NCBI GenBank assembly: GCA_937864115.1
Contig: CALMII010000027.1
Location: 62,001-126,000 of the forward strand
Reading direction: 5' to 3'
Source of the DNA: an uncultured Steroidobacter sp.
Lineage (GTDB): Bacteria; Pseudomonadota; Gammaproteobacteria; Steroidobacterales; Steroidobacteraceae
Length of the DNA stretch: 64,000 bases
The position numbers were made by a program, and so were the translations under genes. Positions 41,927 through 51,009 of the stretch are shown here, one piece after another (positions within the stretch are counted from its first letter, which is position 1; each line of letters begins with the position of its first letter). A model generated the notes under the pieces. It did not search any database. It was not told where the DNA came from and saw only the letters and a list, made by a program, of their open reading frames with translations.

Positions 41927-42717
41927 TGTCCCTCTCCACTGTTACCCCTCACTCGTTCGCGCCGATGTCGACGCGCCGCATCGTCGACTGCTATGCGCTC
42001 GAAACGAAGTACGCGTTCCTGCGCGCGATGCGCAATCCGGGTTTCGCCGTTCCGACGCTCGCATTCCCGGTGCTGTTCTACCTGCTGATCGGCTTCATCT
42101 TCGGCGCCTTCAAGAGCCAGGATCCGAACGTGCCGTTCTTCCTGTTCTGCGGTTTCGCAACGATGGCCGCGATGACGCCCGGCATGTTCGGCTTCGGCAT
42201 CGGCTTCGCGCTCGAGCGGGAACAGGGGTTCTTTCGCTACAAACGGGCCGTACCGATGCCGCCGTTCGCATCGCTGTCCGCGAGCATGGCGATGTCCGCC
42301 GTGTCGACGGCGATCGCGGTCGCGCTGATGGCCATTGCTGCGCTGGCGCTCGGCGCAGTGCAGCTGTCGCTGCTGCAGATGCTGATCGTGATCGCGATCA
42401 TGACCCTCGGCTCGATTCCTTTCTGCGCGATCGGCCTGTGGATCGGCTCGCTCACCTCGGGGCGTGCGGCGCCTGCCATCACGAACGTCGTGTACCTCGT
42501 GCTGCTCTACTTTTCGGGCCTGTTCATTCCGCTGCCCGAAGGCATTCGCGCAGTCGTGATGGCCTCGCCGGCGTTCTACCTGGATCAGCTGGCGCTGGCG
42601 GGCATCGGCGCGCAGAACTTCATCATCGGCTCGCCGCTCAACCACATCGCCGTGCTGCTGGGCATCACGGTGCTGTTCCTGGGCCTGACAGCACGGCGGA
42701 TCGAGCGGGTGGGATAG
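41926..42717 (+). CDS. ABC-2 type permease
   Basis: A 263-residue membrane protein with six predicted helices, starting at an ATG overlapping the fusion gene's TGA (ATGA-type coupling). ALETKYAFLRAMRNPGFAVPTLAFPVLFYLLIGF and the late LYFSGLFIPLPEGIRAV segment are typical of ABC-2 permeases (drug, glycan or lipid export). It must be the transmembrane partner of the upstream ATPase domain. Confidence 0.9.
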   Translation: MSLSTVTPHSFAPMSTRRIVDCYALETKYAFLRAMRNPGFAVPTLAFPVLFYLLIGFIFGAFKSQDPNVPFFLFCGFATMAAMTPGMFGFGIGFALEREQGFFRYKRAVPMPPFASLSASMAMSAVSTAIAVALMAIAALALGAVQLSLLQMLIVIAIMTLGSIPFCAIGLWIGSLTSGRAAPAITNVVYLVLLYFSGLFIPLPEGIRAVVMASPAFYLDQLALAGIGAQNFIIGSPLNHIAVLLGITVLFLGLTARRIERVG

Positions 42718-42746
42718 GCGAAGGCCGCCGTAATACACTCGCCCGC

Positions 42747-43400
42747 ATGACCCCCCAGTTCTGGCTCGACCGCTGGTCGAGCAACGAAATCGGCTTTCAC
42801 CAGCGCAGCGTCAACGAGTATCTGCAACGGTACTGGCCGCAGTTGAACGTGCCGCCGGGCACGACCGTGTTCGTGCCCCTGTGCGGCAAGAGTCTCGACA
42901 TGCACTGGCTGCGCGAACGCGGCCATCGCGTGATCGGCGTCGAACTCGCTCATCAGGCGGTGGCGGATTTCTTCAGCGAGTGGGGCGTGACGCCGGAGGT
43001 CGGGCAGGCCGGCCCCTTTGAGCGCTGGCGGGCGCAGGACATCGAGCTGCTGTGCGGCGATTTCTTCGATCTGACGGCCGCCGATCTCGCCGGCGTGCGT
43101 GCGGTGTTCGATCGTGCTGCGCTGATTGCGTTGCCGCCAGACCTGCGCGAAGCCTATGCGGCGAAGTTGCACGACGTCCTTCCGCCCGGCACCCCGACGC
43201 TGCTCGTCACCGCCGACTATCCGCAGCAGGAGATGAGCGGTCCGCCATTTGCGGTGAGCGATGCGGAGGTGAGGAAGCTGTTCGGAGCAGGCCGCGTTCA
43301 GCCGCTGGCCGAGAGGGACATCCTGCAGCGGCCGGAGAACGAACGGTTCCGGCAGCGTGGGCTGACGCGATTGATCGAACGGGTGTACCGCATCGACTGA
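42747..43400 (+). CDS. tpm: Thiopurine S-methyltransferase
   Basis: A 217-residue enzyme, the usual length. FWLDRWSSNEIGFHQRSVNEYLQRYW opens the family; VFVPLCGKSLDMHWLRERGHRVIGVEL (about 40-66) is the SAM site, and VFDRAALIALPPDLREAYA is another hallmark. Bacterial Tpm methylates thiopurines and detoxifies selenite and tellurite. It starts 29 bp after the permease, perhaps by read-through of that operon. Confidence 0.93.
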   Translation: MTPQFWLDRWSSNEIGFHQRSVNEYLQRYWPQLNVPPGTTVFVPLCGKSLDMHWLRERGHRVIGVELAHQAVADFFSEWGVTPEVGQAGPFERWRAQDIELLCGDFFDLTAADLAGVRAVFDRAALIALPPDLREAYAAKLHDVLPPGTPTLLVTADYPQQEMSGPPFAVSDAEVRKLFGAGRVQPLAERDILQRPENERFRQRGLTRLIERVYRID

Positions 43401-43422
43401 TCCGGATTCCCTCTCTCTCTTC

Positions 43423-43518
43423 CTGTGGGGCCGGCTTCAGCCGGCCTGTTTCAGAAGTTTCTGTAGGTCAGGCTTTAGCCTGACTCTGAAAGCGGCCGGC
43501 TGAAAGCCGGCCCCACAG
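43423..43518. repeat. Family A REPIN, copy 7
   Basis: Three palindromes: GGCCGGCTTCAGCCGGCC, GTCAGGCTTTAGCCTGAC and GGCCGGCTGAAAGCCGGCC, ending CCCCACAG. Confidence 0.85.
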
Positions 43519-43521
43519 TGA

Positions 43522-43565
43522 GAGCCCCCACCCTAACCCTCCCCCGCTGCGCGGAGGAGGGGATC
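43522..43565. repeat. Family D repeat, copy 3
   Basis: GCCCCCACCCTAACCCTCCC, then CCGCtgcGCGG and AGGAGGGGAT. It abuts family A copy 7, as at 14.2 kb. Confidence 0.75.
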
Positions 43566-43604
43566 AGACCAGGATGCCCGCATTGTTGACGAGGATGTCG
43601 AACC
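43566..43604 (-). pseudogene. Fragment of a short-chain dehydrogenase gene
   Basis: On the minus strand the 39 bases read FDILVNNAGILV, the conserved core strand and NNAG motif of SDR enzymes. No flanking SDR sequence is present on either side, so this is a short relic next to repeats A7 and D3. Confidence 0.45.
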
Positions 43605-43656
43605 CTCCTCCGCAACATTTCCTTCCGACGCCACGATGTCGTGACCCGGCGATTGC

Positions 43657-44007
43657 TTATGGCGCCTGCAGCAGGCGCCGCAGCCGCAACAGCACGGCTT
43701 CCGGACGATGGAACAGATCGCGACGACTCACCGTAACGACCCGGTAACCCAGCGATTCGAGGAAGCGCGCCCGTGCTTCCGTCTCGCCCGGCGGACGGGT
43801 CAGGTCGATGACGAGCGCCTGTTCGGGACACAGGTGATCGACGATGAACGGACCGATCTCGCAGTCGCTGACGAAACGGCAGTGACGCAGGCTGCGCGAG
43901 CGCAGCAGCTGGCTCAGTGCATCGTCGGTGGAGTGAGATGCCCGCTCACGGACGAGCAGTTCGGTTCGCGGTCGGGATCGCAGCACGCCGGTAAGCATGC
44001 TGCGCAC
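43657..44007 (-). CDS. DUF559-like endonuclease-fold protein, probably inactive
   Basis: A 116-residue protein. LRHCRFVSDCEIGPFIVDHLCPEQALVIDL and ARFLESLGYRVVTVSRRDLFHRPEAVLLRL follow the DUF559/Vsr-like nuclease pattern (strand-strand-helix, GYRV...). The usual catalytic ELDGxxH segment after VIDL is replaced by TRPPGETEA, so nuclease activity is doubtful. The start is GTG 44007 or ATG 43998. It lies at the left edge of an accessory region. Confidence 0.6.
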   Translation of the reverse strand: MRSMLTGVLRSRPRTELLVRERASHSTDDALSQLLRSRSLRHCRFVSDCEIGPFIVDHLCPEQALVIDLTRPPGETEARARFLESLGYRVVTVSRRDLFHRPEAVLLRLRRLLQAP

Positions 44008-44072
44008 GATACAAAGTCGAGCGGCGTCGCTTTGTACGAATTAATGGATGGATGCGGAGAAACGCCGGGGAA

Positions 44073-44270
44073 TCATTCCCAGCCGCGCGTCGACTGCACC
44101 GCCCACAGCGAGCACACCGGCGTGTTCAGCACGCGACCGACGCGACGATGACTCACGCCATTCTGCAGACAGCGCGGATCGCGCGCCCAGCGCAGCGCGT
44201 AGACGATCGGATCCAGTCTCGCAGTAACCAGTTCGTTCAAATGCTGCCGCCAGCGCTTGTTCGTGTTCAT
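44073..44270 (-). CDS. Small hypothetical protein
   Basis: A 65-residue frame from ATG 44270, with TGGAG seven bases before it. It begins MNTNKRWRQHLNELVTARLD and contains Cys and Trp residues, but no family is recognised. The presence of a ribosome site is its only support. Confidence 0.35.
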   Translation of the reverse strand: MNTNKRWRQHLNELVTARLDPIVYALRWARDPRCLQNGVSHRRVGRVLNTPVCSLWAVQSTRGWE

Positions 44271-44323
44271 GATCGACTCCAATCCTGTCCATCATTCGAA
44301 CGCCACCCGGATGAAGTAGTTCC

Positions 44324-44368
44324 TTCAACCCTTGGTCAATCCATCGGCGCGGATCGCGAAGGGTTGAA
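44324..44368. promoter_or_regulatory. Perfect 10-bp inverted repeat, possible operator
   Basis: TTCAACCCTT (44324-44333) and AAGGGTTGAA (44359-44368) are separated by 25 bp. They lie upstream of the small frame at 44073-44270 on its strand. A regulator-binding site or a hairpin are both possible. Confidence 0.35.
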
Positions 44369-44416
44369 TTTCCGACAGCGGACGTCGGGATCCGGCGACA
44401 GATAATGAGAACCGGG

Positions 44417-44440
44417 TCGCAGGTCGCCCCTGGCCTGCGA
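44417..44440 (-). terminator. Hairpin after lipoprotein gene
   Basis: TCGCAGG and CCTGCGA arms with a ten-base loop, nine bases beyond the stop of the leftward lipoprotein gene. There is no T run, so termination is uncertain. Confidence 0.3.
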
Positions 44441-44448
44441 CATTTCCG

Positions 44449-45717
44449 TCAATTGAGCCGGCAGCCCTGCAGCGGATTGCTGTTCAGCCCGATGTCCCTG
44501 CCTTTCACGTTGTCACGCAGACTGCCCGTCAATTGATACGCGCCGCTGCTTGCGTTCTTGTTGAACGTCGACGTGAAGACGTACTGATTGCCCGCGGCTG
44601 CGGCCGCGAACGTGGTGCCGCTCAGCGTACCTGTCACAGCGACCGGCTCGGCGCGGCCCTGATAATCGCGATCGATGATCGAACCAGTGATGCGATCCGC
44701 AGCATCGATTTCGAGATTGATCAGCAATGCGGTGCCGAGGGGAAAGACGTAGCCGCTGATGCGATAGACGGCGGTGCTCGATCCGCCGGAACGTGCGCCG
44801 CTGAACGTGCCGCTGTCAGGTCCATTGGTCCATGTTCCGGTGATGGTATCGGGTGTGCGGAAGCTGCCGGAGAACGTCGCGCCGTTCGTCGCGGTACCCG
44901 CCGAAAACGTCGGGAAGATGGACAGCCCGGTGCCGGACTGCTTTTCCAGCTCGAATCCTGCGCGGTCGACCGTGCTGTATCCCGCCCCGAACATGCGCGC
45001 GCCAGTACCGTAGGTCACCATCGTCCAGACGCCATTGTCGCCAGATCCGGTGTAGGTGCCGCGATAGATGCCGTTGTAGGTACACCAGGCAGTACGGACG
45101 AAGTGATCGCGCGCCGTGACTTCCGACGGCAATACATGCGCCGTGCCGTCGGCCGCGCTGGCGGCGGCGACGAGCGGCTGGACCGCCGTCGCGAAGTCGG
45201 TGTAGCTGGCGCCGAAGTCCGGCGTCGTCCAATCCACGGCGACAGCACGCACGGCCTCCGAGATCAGAATGCCGTTGTCGGGATTGCCATCGATATCCAG
45301 CATCTGCAGCAGTCGTGCCCGGTTCTCGATCTGCTGCGCAACGTTCGTCGGGGTGCCGATCAGGTGCATCGGGCTCATGAACGGCTGTCCGGGATAGCTG
45401 CCCAGCGTGAGGCCGCCGAGTTTGAAGGTGACAGTGTTGCCCTGGGCGTAGCGGAAGCCGCCGTCGGCGCCAGTCGTACCCATCAAGGCGACGCCGTCGC
45501 TGTAGTCGAGACCTTGCACGACGGAGTCGCGGAAGATGCCGTCGATGGGGGCACCGGCGGCAGGAGCAGTAGGTGGGGCGAGAGGGATGGTCCAACCGGG
45601 GCCTGCGGTGGCACCACCGTCGTCGCCCTCTGCTTCGTCATCGCTGGCACCGCTGCTGCATGCAGAAAGGATGACTATCGCTGCAACTGTCAGCAGCCAA
45701 GAGTTTCGCTTATTCAT
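44449..45717 (-). CDS. Lipoprotein with strand-rich repeats, unknown function
   Basis: A 422-residue lipoprotein from ATG 45717 (GAGGGACGGG upstream). The signal is NKRNSWLLTVAAIVILSAC, with Cys20-21 as lipid site followed by an acidic linker. The mature protein contains a DGIFRDSVVQGLDYSDG motif seen in many proteobacterial lipoproteins, then Gly/Thr-rich strands (TGTWTNGPDSGTFSGARSGG) suggesting a beta-sandwich or barrel. No enzyme motif was seen. It is leftmost of a run of leftward envelope genes up to the CHAT protein. Confidence 0.72.
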   Translation of the reverse strand: MNKRNSWLLTVAAIVILSACSSGASDDEAEGDDGGATAGPGWTIPLAPPTAPAAGAPIDGIFRDSVVQGLDYSDGVALMGTTGADGGFRYAQGNTVTFKLGGLTLGSYPGQPFMSPMHLIGTPTNVAQQIENRARLLQMLDIDGNPDNGILISEAVRAVAVDWTTPDFGASYTDFATAVQPLVAAASAADGTAHVLPSEVTARDHFVRTAWCTYNGIYRGTYTGSGDNGVWTMVTYGTGARMFGAGYSTVDRAGFELEKQSGTGLSIFPTFSAGTATNGATFSGSFRTPDTITGTWTNGPDSGTFSGARSGGSSTAVYRISGYVFPLGTALLINLEIDAADRITGSIIDRDYQGRAEPVAVTGTLSGTTFAAAAAGNQYVFTSTFNKNASSGAYQLTGSLRDNVKGRDIGLNSNPLQGCRLN

Positions 45718-45853
45718 GCCCGTCCCTCGCTTATTCGTTGGAAGCGCCCGCATCGTTCGTGGCGCCTGAGGGAATCTGTGGCGTGAGTAGAATTCTTCTC
45801 AGTTCACGACCATGGTCACCGGCGGATTTGTTGCTTCCATATTGCAATCTTGT

Positions 45854-46735
45854 TCATATGGGACACGAAGTGCCGTGAATACAGCATTCGGACGCCGCAT
45901 CTGTGCGGCAGGATTCGATCCAGGATTTGTACCTGAACACTTTGGTATAGGCGTCTGGTTTGCCAGAGGCCAACGTACTCACGACGCCCAGCAGTTTCGC
46001 GTCACTGCCTTGTTTAGCAGAACTCAATCCTCCGCCGCTGTCGCGCAGGTCGAATCCTGCAGTCGCGTCTCCCGCACACAGGGCATTCTGGGCAGACGAT
46101 CCATACTCGCTTTGGCAATCAATGTCGGTTCTCATCTCCACGGCGGCGTAGCGCAAGTTGTTTGGACAGGTTCCAAGATTCCATTGTCGGTTCAAAATGT
46201 TGAACTGGTGCTCAGGCCCGCAAGCCCATCCGGCTACGAATGCCGGGTTTGCGCTCTCGTCATCCGACTCTGGCAAAGAGATGATCCCTGGCGCTTGGCT
46301 CAGTGCCGTTCCCAGATTCAGGAGCGCGATATCGTTTCTGATGACCTCACCCAAGGAGGTCGGCTTAGGATAATCGGGATGAAACACCATACTCGATCTC
46401 TTGACGATGAGCAGCGTTCCCCCTGCCGATTTGTTGTGAGAGCCCACTCTCACAGTTACCTTTCCGTTCATACCTATATACGGCAGACAATGTGCTGCGG
46501 TGACGATCCACTGCTTGTCGAGCAAGGCACCACCGCACTCCCGATTCGCGTTAGCGTCATAGATCCACACCTGCCACTTGAATGACAGCGGATCTGCAGG
46601 GGTACCCGCATAGTTTTCTTCATCGTGAATCAATACTCGCATCAACGGGATGACGATAAGCACTGTGGCAAACAATGCCAGCAGCATCGTTGTTGCGGTC
46701 AACCAAAGGCGAACTTTCTCACGCTTGTTCTTCAC
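45854..46735 (-). CDS. Membrane-anchored trypsin-like serine protease
   Basis: A 293-residue protease. An N-terminal helix (11-33) is a signal anchor or an uncleaved signal. The chymotrypsin fold shows all three catalytic residues: His82 (VTAAHC), Asp135 (NDIALL) and Ser233 (RDSGGGLS). The Ser motif is DSGGG instead of GDSGGP, and there is no clear propeptide cleavage site. Eight or more Cys suggest disulphides and hence periplasmic activity. It lies two genes downstream of the CHAT-TPR lipoprotein on the same strand. Confidence 0.85.
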   Translation of the reverse strand: MKNKREKVRLWLTATTMLLALFATVLIVIPLMRVLIHDEENYAGTPADPLSFKWQVWIYDANANRECGGALLDKQWIVTAAHCLPYIGMNGKVTVRVGSHNKSAGGTLLIVKRSSMVFHPDYPKPTSLGEVIRNDIALLNLGTALSQAPGIISLPESDDESANPAFVAGWACGPEHQFNILNRQWNLGTCPNNLRYAAVEMRTDIDCQSEYGSSAQNALCAGDATAGFDLRDSGGGLSSAKQGSDAKLLGVVSTLASGKPDAYTKVFRYKSWIESCRTDAASECCIHGTSCPI

Positions 46736-46798
46736 GATTTGATCTCCCTGATCCCTATGTTGACCTCGACGTTGACCTCGATGTGCGACTGATGGGGG

Positions 46799-47446
46799 TT
46801 AGCGAGATGGAACGTCACTCCGCACGGCGCTACTTTCCTGGATCGGTCTGAAGCTGGTTGGTCTGGGTCCGCCTGGTACGCTCCCCGGACCCGCCCCTCC
46901 TCCTTCGACCATGTAGACATCCGCAAGCAATCGATCGTGGTCGACATCATTCTTCTCGCTGCTATTCACTACCAGGGTAATAGCCACGCAGATGTCGTGT
47001 TCTGTTTTATCTTTTGTGGTGAATTTCGATGAGCCTATCCATTGAGCAACAGGGAAATGTGTCGCAGCGAAGATCATGCATTTCTCAGTTGCTTCGGGGA
47101 TATCAGCATGAAGGCGCACTTCTCCCGGGTAGGAACCACAGATTTGGGGCGGGAGCTCGCCATCCCGACATACCAATTTCTCGTTCAGAATAAACAGACT
47201 CATATTCAGCAAACCGGAACGAAGTTGTCCTGACGTCAGGATGAGATCCTTCTCGTCTACGTAGTCCTCCCTGAATTCTCTGATTGCCGTGATGGGCTCG
47301 TACGGTCCCTTCTCCATTCTCCATGCGTGCCCCGCATGCATCTTCATTCTGGCTTGAACCGACTGTCCGCTCAGATCCGTGACCAATGCGCATGCGTGCA
47401 ACAGCATTGCGATCAGGACAGTGAGAAGGCGAGCGATTGATGTCAT
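46799..47446 (-). CDS. Exported protein of unknown function
   Basis: A 215-residue protein. The N-terminus (TSIARLLTVLIAMLLHACALV) reads as a lipoprotein signal with LLHAC. No family is recognised. The Pro/Gly-rich C-terminus (GGGAGPGSVPGGPRP) looks like a flexible tail. It lies 24 bp from the CHAT gene and 63 bp from the protease, so these three are probably one operon. Confidence 0.6.
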   Translation of the reverse strand: MTSIARLLTVLIAMLLHACALVTDLSGQSVQARMKMHAGHAWRMEKGPYEPITAIREFREDYVDEKDLILTSGQLRSGLLNMSLFILNEKLVCRDGELPPQICGSYPGEVRLHADIPEATEKCMIFAATHFPVAQWIGSSKFTTKDKTEHDICVAITLVVNSSEKNDVDHDRLLADVYMVEGGGAGPGSVPGGPRPTSFRPIQESSAVRSDVPSR

Positions 47447-47470
47447 GGCATGTGCTCTCGGATCGGAAAA

Positions 47471-50400
47471 TCAGGTGCCGACTAGAATGTAGGCTCCCCA
47501 GTACCGCGGACTTTCCCATTTGGGATCATTCAGGAGCGTCAGTTGCGCAGTTCTCAATGCCTCTGCGGCAGACGCCGTTTCGGCGAATAGCTCTACATAG
47601 AAGCGCTCCATGACCATTACGCTGGGTACATCCGCAACTGACCATAGTGTGGACACAACGTAACGGCTTCCCAGGGCGAGAGCGGCGAACGAAAGACCGA
47701 GCACACCTTCACCTTGAATGCTGCGCCCGCCACCCGTCGAGCAACCGCTCAGAACAACCAGCTCCGCATTGAGGGGCGTTTCGAATAGTTGCGCGGCCGT
47801 AAATTCCCCATTCACATACCGGCCGCTTTCATCGTACGCCGCAAGGTGAATTGCGGAGTGCTGAGGCAGCTGTTCATTCGCTGTCGCGTGGGTTGCAAAG
47901 TGAATATAGCGGTATGCACCCAGGCCCTTGGCCAGAACTCTTGCTTGATTGGCGGCACAGCCTGTAAGCATGTCAACAGCGATGCTGTGCCTACCCAGCG
48001 ACGCAGCAATCCGGTCGACTTCCGTTCCGGTACCACGCAATCGCCTGTACGTGGATTGGGGCGGAGGTGACTCCCGTGACATTCTTGCGTCCGCCGACGC
48101 GCAGCGTTGTCGCGCGTCCTCAAGATCGTAGACAGGATCGCCGATCAGCAACGCGCGCTTCGCGACTCCGGATCCCGGCTTTGTCGTGCGCGTGACTGCG
48201 AAATGGATAGAAGGAAGATGCCGGATGGCGAATCCTTGCGCCAGGTAAGTTCCGGATCGGCGGTCCCACAATGCCGCGAAGGGGATACCATACAATGGGC
48301 CATCTGCAACGACATCGAGTTCCGTACCGTGCAGGTATTCGCGCACTGGCTGAAGCACCAAGTCATACATCCGCGCAAGCGCAGGCCTGACATCCCCACG
48401 CGTGGACACCATGGCGGCACGTACGCTTGCCGCCGCTGTTGCAATTTCTGTGGCATTCGCCAGTTCCACACGAACCACCGTATCTCTCCGCAGAACCCAT
48501 GCGTAACTGGCCTGCTCCCCAAGCATGTACTCCACGACGCTGGCGGTCGGCGGCAACGATCTTTGCCACACTCTCAGCTCATTGACCGCTATCCCACGCT
48601 CACGGGGGTCGATGATTGCCGAAGCCGCCGCAACACGCGTCTCGTGGTTGAAATTGAGCCTGGATCTCTCGATGTCGTCCTGTGTTCCTGCTCTTTCTGT
48701 TTCAGCCGCTCGTAGTATCTCGCTCACTTCATCGGAAGGAGAGAACAACCGCCGCGCCCATCGAGCGTCCCTGTCCACGGCATAGGCTTTGATCAGATCC
48801 GCAAGGACACGCGAGCGGCTTCTATCGCTGACAGAAAGAGTCATCAGCTCACGTCCATACCCGCCCGCATCATGTCTCGGGGATTGGAGCAGACTGTGCA
48901 TCCAGTCCTCGTACATCTGCCGCCTGGACGAAAACAACACACCCCGATAGGTTGGATCGATGCTCGCTAGACTGATTTTTCTGAGCAATTCGTCCGCGCG
49001 CTCGAAATGCCGGTTTGCGACCGCTCCTTGTCCCATGCCCCGAGCCAGACGTGCTCGAGCCGTCGCGACTTCGAACTGCCCCTGGACATCGCCCAATGCC
49101 TCATAGCGCGATTCAGCTTCGACAAAGGATTTCTGCGCTGCCTGACTCTCGCCTCGGACAATCTTCACGTAGGCGTCCAGTTCCCAAGCTTTCGCCATAT
49201 ACAGCGGCGCGACTGGCCGTGTCATGTTCCCGGCCGAATTTGGCGCAAGAGGTGCAAATGCCTCGACGGCAGTTTTCTCTTCGCCGGATTTCAACAGATC
49301 TTCGACATATTCGAGCTGGGCTCCATAGTTCGAGATCGGGGTGGGAGCCAGTTTCATGGCCAACTGATGGCAGGCAATGGCTCCCGCATAGTCTTGTTGC
49401 ATGCGGGCATGACTACCCAAGTCCCACGCTGCCCATAGAGCATTCAACCTCTCCTCCTTGTCGCTGTTGGCGATACCAACTGCGCCCTCGCACATCGTGC
49501 GTACGGAACCGACTTCCAGCAGCTCATTGTGCGAACCTGACGCGCTTGCGACCGCTTCACTGGTGCAACTGCGCTCGAGCGCAACCTTGTAGAAGCGCTT
49601 TGCCTGCTCGACGTCGCCGATTCCAAGCAACGAATATCCGATGCCATATAGCGAGCGCGATACACCACTGCATTCGCCGTATTTCTCATATGCATCCATC
49701 GCAAGCCGATGATGCTCAATGGCTTGGTCGAAACTCAGAACGGAACTCAACGCAAATGCCAGGTTGTCTTGGACATCGGCAAACACATTCGGATCTGATC
49801 GCACCGTGACAAGCGTGCTGGCGCGATAAAAGCGTTCGAAAGCCTCACTGATTTCGCCGGAGTCTCGACGGTAGACTCCCAGATTGCTCAGAGCCAAGGC
49901 TTCGCAACCTGTTTCATGCAACCGGTGGCAGGTTCTCTCGACTTCCTGCCATGCACGTGCCGATTCCTCACGCCGGCTGTTCCCGTCTTTGTCGACCATC
50001 CGGTACAGTGCGACACCTCGATATAGATCCACTTCAGCCATACCGATGTCTGAGCCGTGAGATTGATAGATTCGACGCGCTTTCAGGAAGTCCGCCGCCA
50101 TGGTCTCGGTATTTTCTTCTGGGACACCTGCAATCTCGGCCCGAAGGGAAGCAGAAAGATTCAGCGCCGTCGCAAACAGGAGAGCATCGCTTTCCGACAA
50201 AGTCCTCTTCGCTAGATCAAGCAATGACTGTGCACGCGCGGAATCCGACAGCCGGTGTGCAATTAGGGTGGAAGCAGCAAGAGCGGACATGCCGGCCTCG
50301 CGCCCGCTCTTTCGTTGCAAGAACAGATTTGCCGCCGACTCGAACAACTCGACGCGATCTTTGGGCGACATGGCAACTTCGAGATTGGAGGCCTCGGAGT

Positions 50401-50827
50401 AGCGCAGACGGGCTTCGTCAGGCTCAGCGTTGACTGTTATGACCAGATGGAAAGAGCCGGAAACCTGCGGCAGTCGATCCGAGCCCACGCGGATGACATA
50501 GATGTCCGCACGGGGAGCGATCATGACTGCATGGTCCTCTCCATATCGACCTGTATTCGATTCGAATCGACCAAGGCTGGTGCCAGCCGAGTCCTGTATC
50601 GCTACGTAAAGATCCAGGCCGTCTTGTTTCAATACAATCTGGACTCTGTCTCCACGTTTTGCCCGCACGGAAAATTGCTGCTGCGTTTCCCCATGGATCA
50701 AATCTGAGTGGTCCAGGACAAAGTGGGTGTCGTCCGATCGACATCCACTGAAGCCCAATGCGAATAGCGCGCCGCACCGTAGCAAATGAGCGAAAGCCTT
50801 CCCGAGGGGCGCACCGAACCGGTCCAT
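47471..50827 (-). CDS. TPR-CHAT (caspase-like) lipoprotein
   Basis: An 1118-residue protein. A lipoprotein-type signal (LFALGFSGC near residue 29) puts it in the envelope. Residues 40-150 are a beta-rich domain like a PPC domain, 150-640 are TPR helices, and 800-1118 are a CHAT peptidase domain. The catalytic dyad is present: His in YIHFATHATANEQ (about 980) and Cys in VVLSGCSTGGG (about 1028), followed by the usual GEGVLGLSFAALALGSR. CHAT proteases (separase/caspase clan) act when partners or peptides bind the TPR part. It is divergent from an envelope protein and an ECF sigma factor. Confidence 0.88.
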   Translation of the reverse strand: MDRFGAPLGKAFAHLLRCGALFALGFSGCRSDDTHFVLDHSDLIHGETQQQFSVRAKRGDRVQIVLKQDGLDLYVAIQDSAGTSLGRFESNTGRYGEDHAVMIAPRADIYVIRVGSDRLPQVSGSFHLVITVNAEPDEARLRYSEASNLEVAMSPKDRVELFESAANLFLQRKSGREAGMSALAASTLIAHRLSDSARAQSLLDLAKRTLSESDALLFATALNLSASLRAEIAGVPEENTETMAADFLKARRIYQSHGSDIGMAEVDLYRGVALYRMVDKDGNSRREESARAWQEVERTCHRLHETGCEALALSNLGVYRRDSGEISEAFERFYRASTLVTVRSDPNVFADVQDNLAFALSSVLSFDQAIEHHRLAMDAYEKYGECSGVSRSLYGIGYSLLGIGDVEQAKRFYKVALERSCTSEAVASASGSHNELLEVGSVRTMCEGAVGIANSDKEERLNALWAAWDLGSHARMQQDYAGAIACHQLAMKLAPTPISNYGAQLEYVEDLLKSGEEKTAVEAFAPLAPNSAGNMTRPVAPLYMAKAWELDAYVKIVRGESQAAQKSFVEAESRYEALGDVQGQFEVATARARLARGMGQGAVANRHFERADELLRKISLASIDPTYRGVLFSSRRQMYEDWMHSLLQSPRHDAGGYGRELMTLSVSDRSRSRVLADLIKAYAVDRDARWARRLFSPSDEVSEILRAAETERAGTQDDIERSRLNFNHETRVAAASAIIDPRERGIAVNELRVWQRSLPPTASVVEYMLGEQASYAWVLRRDTVVRVELANATEIATAAASVRAAMVSTRGDVRPALARMYDLVLQPVREYLHGTELDVVADGPLYGIPFAALWDRRSGTYLAQGFAIRHLPSIHFAVTRTTKPGSGVAKRALLIGDPVYDLEDARQRCASADARMSRESPPPQSTYRRLRGTGTEVDRIAASLGRHSIAVDMLTGCAANQARVLAKGLGAYRYIHFATHATANEQLPQHSAIHLAAYDESGRYVNGEFTAAQLFETPLNAELVVLSGCSTGGGRSIQGEGVLGLSFAALALGSRYVVSTLWSVADVPSVMVMERFYVELFAETASAAEALRTAQLTLLNDPKWESPRYWGAYILVGT

Positions 50828-50916
50828 GCGGGTCTCTGCTGGCGTGAGTTCGTATTTCTGGTGAGTCCTTACCGCCGCGCGGCTAGAAATAACACATCTC
50901 GCCCTAAACAGGGATC

Positions 50917-50934
50917 TTCCAACAGTTGCTGGAA
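50917..50934. promoter_or_regulatory. Imperfect palindrome between divergent CHAT and envelope genes
   Basis: TTCCAACAGTTGCTGGAA, with matching TTCCA/TGGAA ends, lies in the 182-bp divergent gap. It could be a shared operator; support is weak. Confidence 0.3.
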
Positions 50935-51009
50935 TGGTGCGGCAGCATCAGAAGTTCGGTAATAATCGACGCGGCGGGAAAGCAGACAACAAAACGGAGG
51001 TACCCAGGG

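Noticed and set aside
44041..44328. Leftward 95-codon frame overlapping the small gene at 44073
   Set aside because: The overlapping frame with a ribosome site at 44270 is the better candidate; both are weak.
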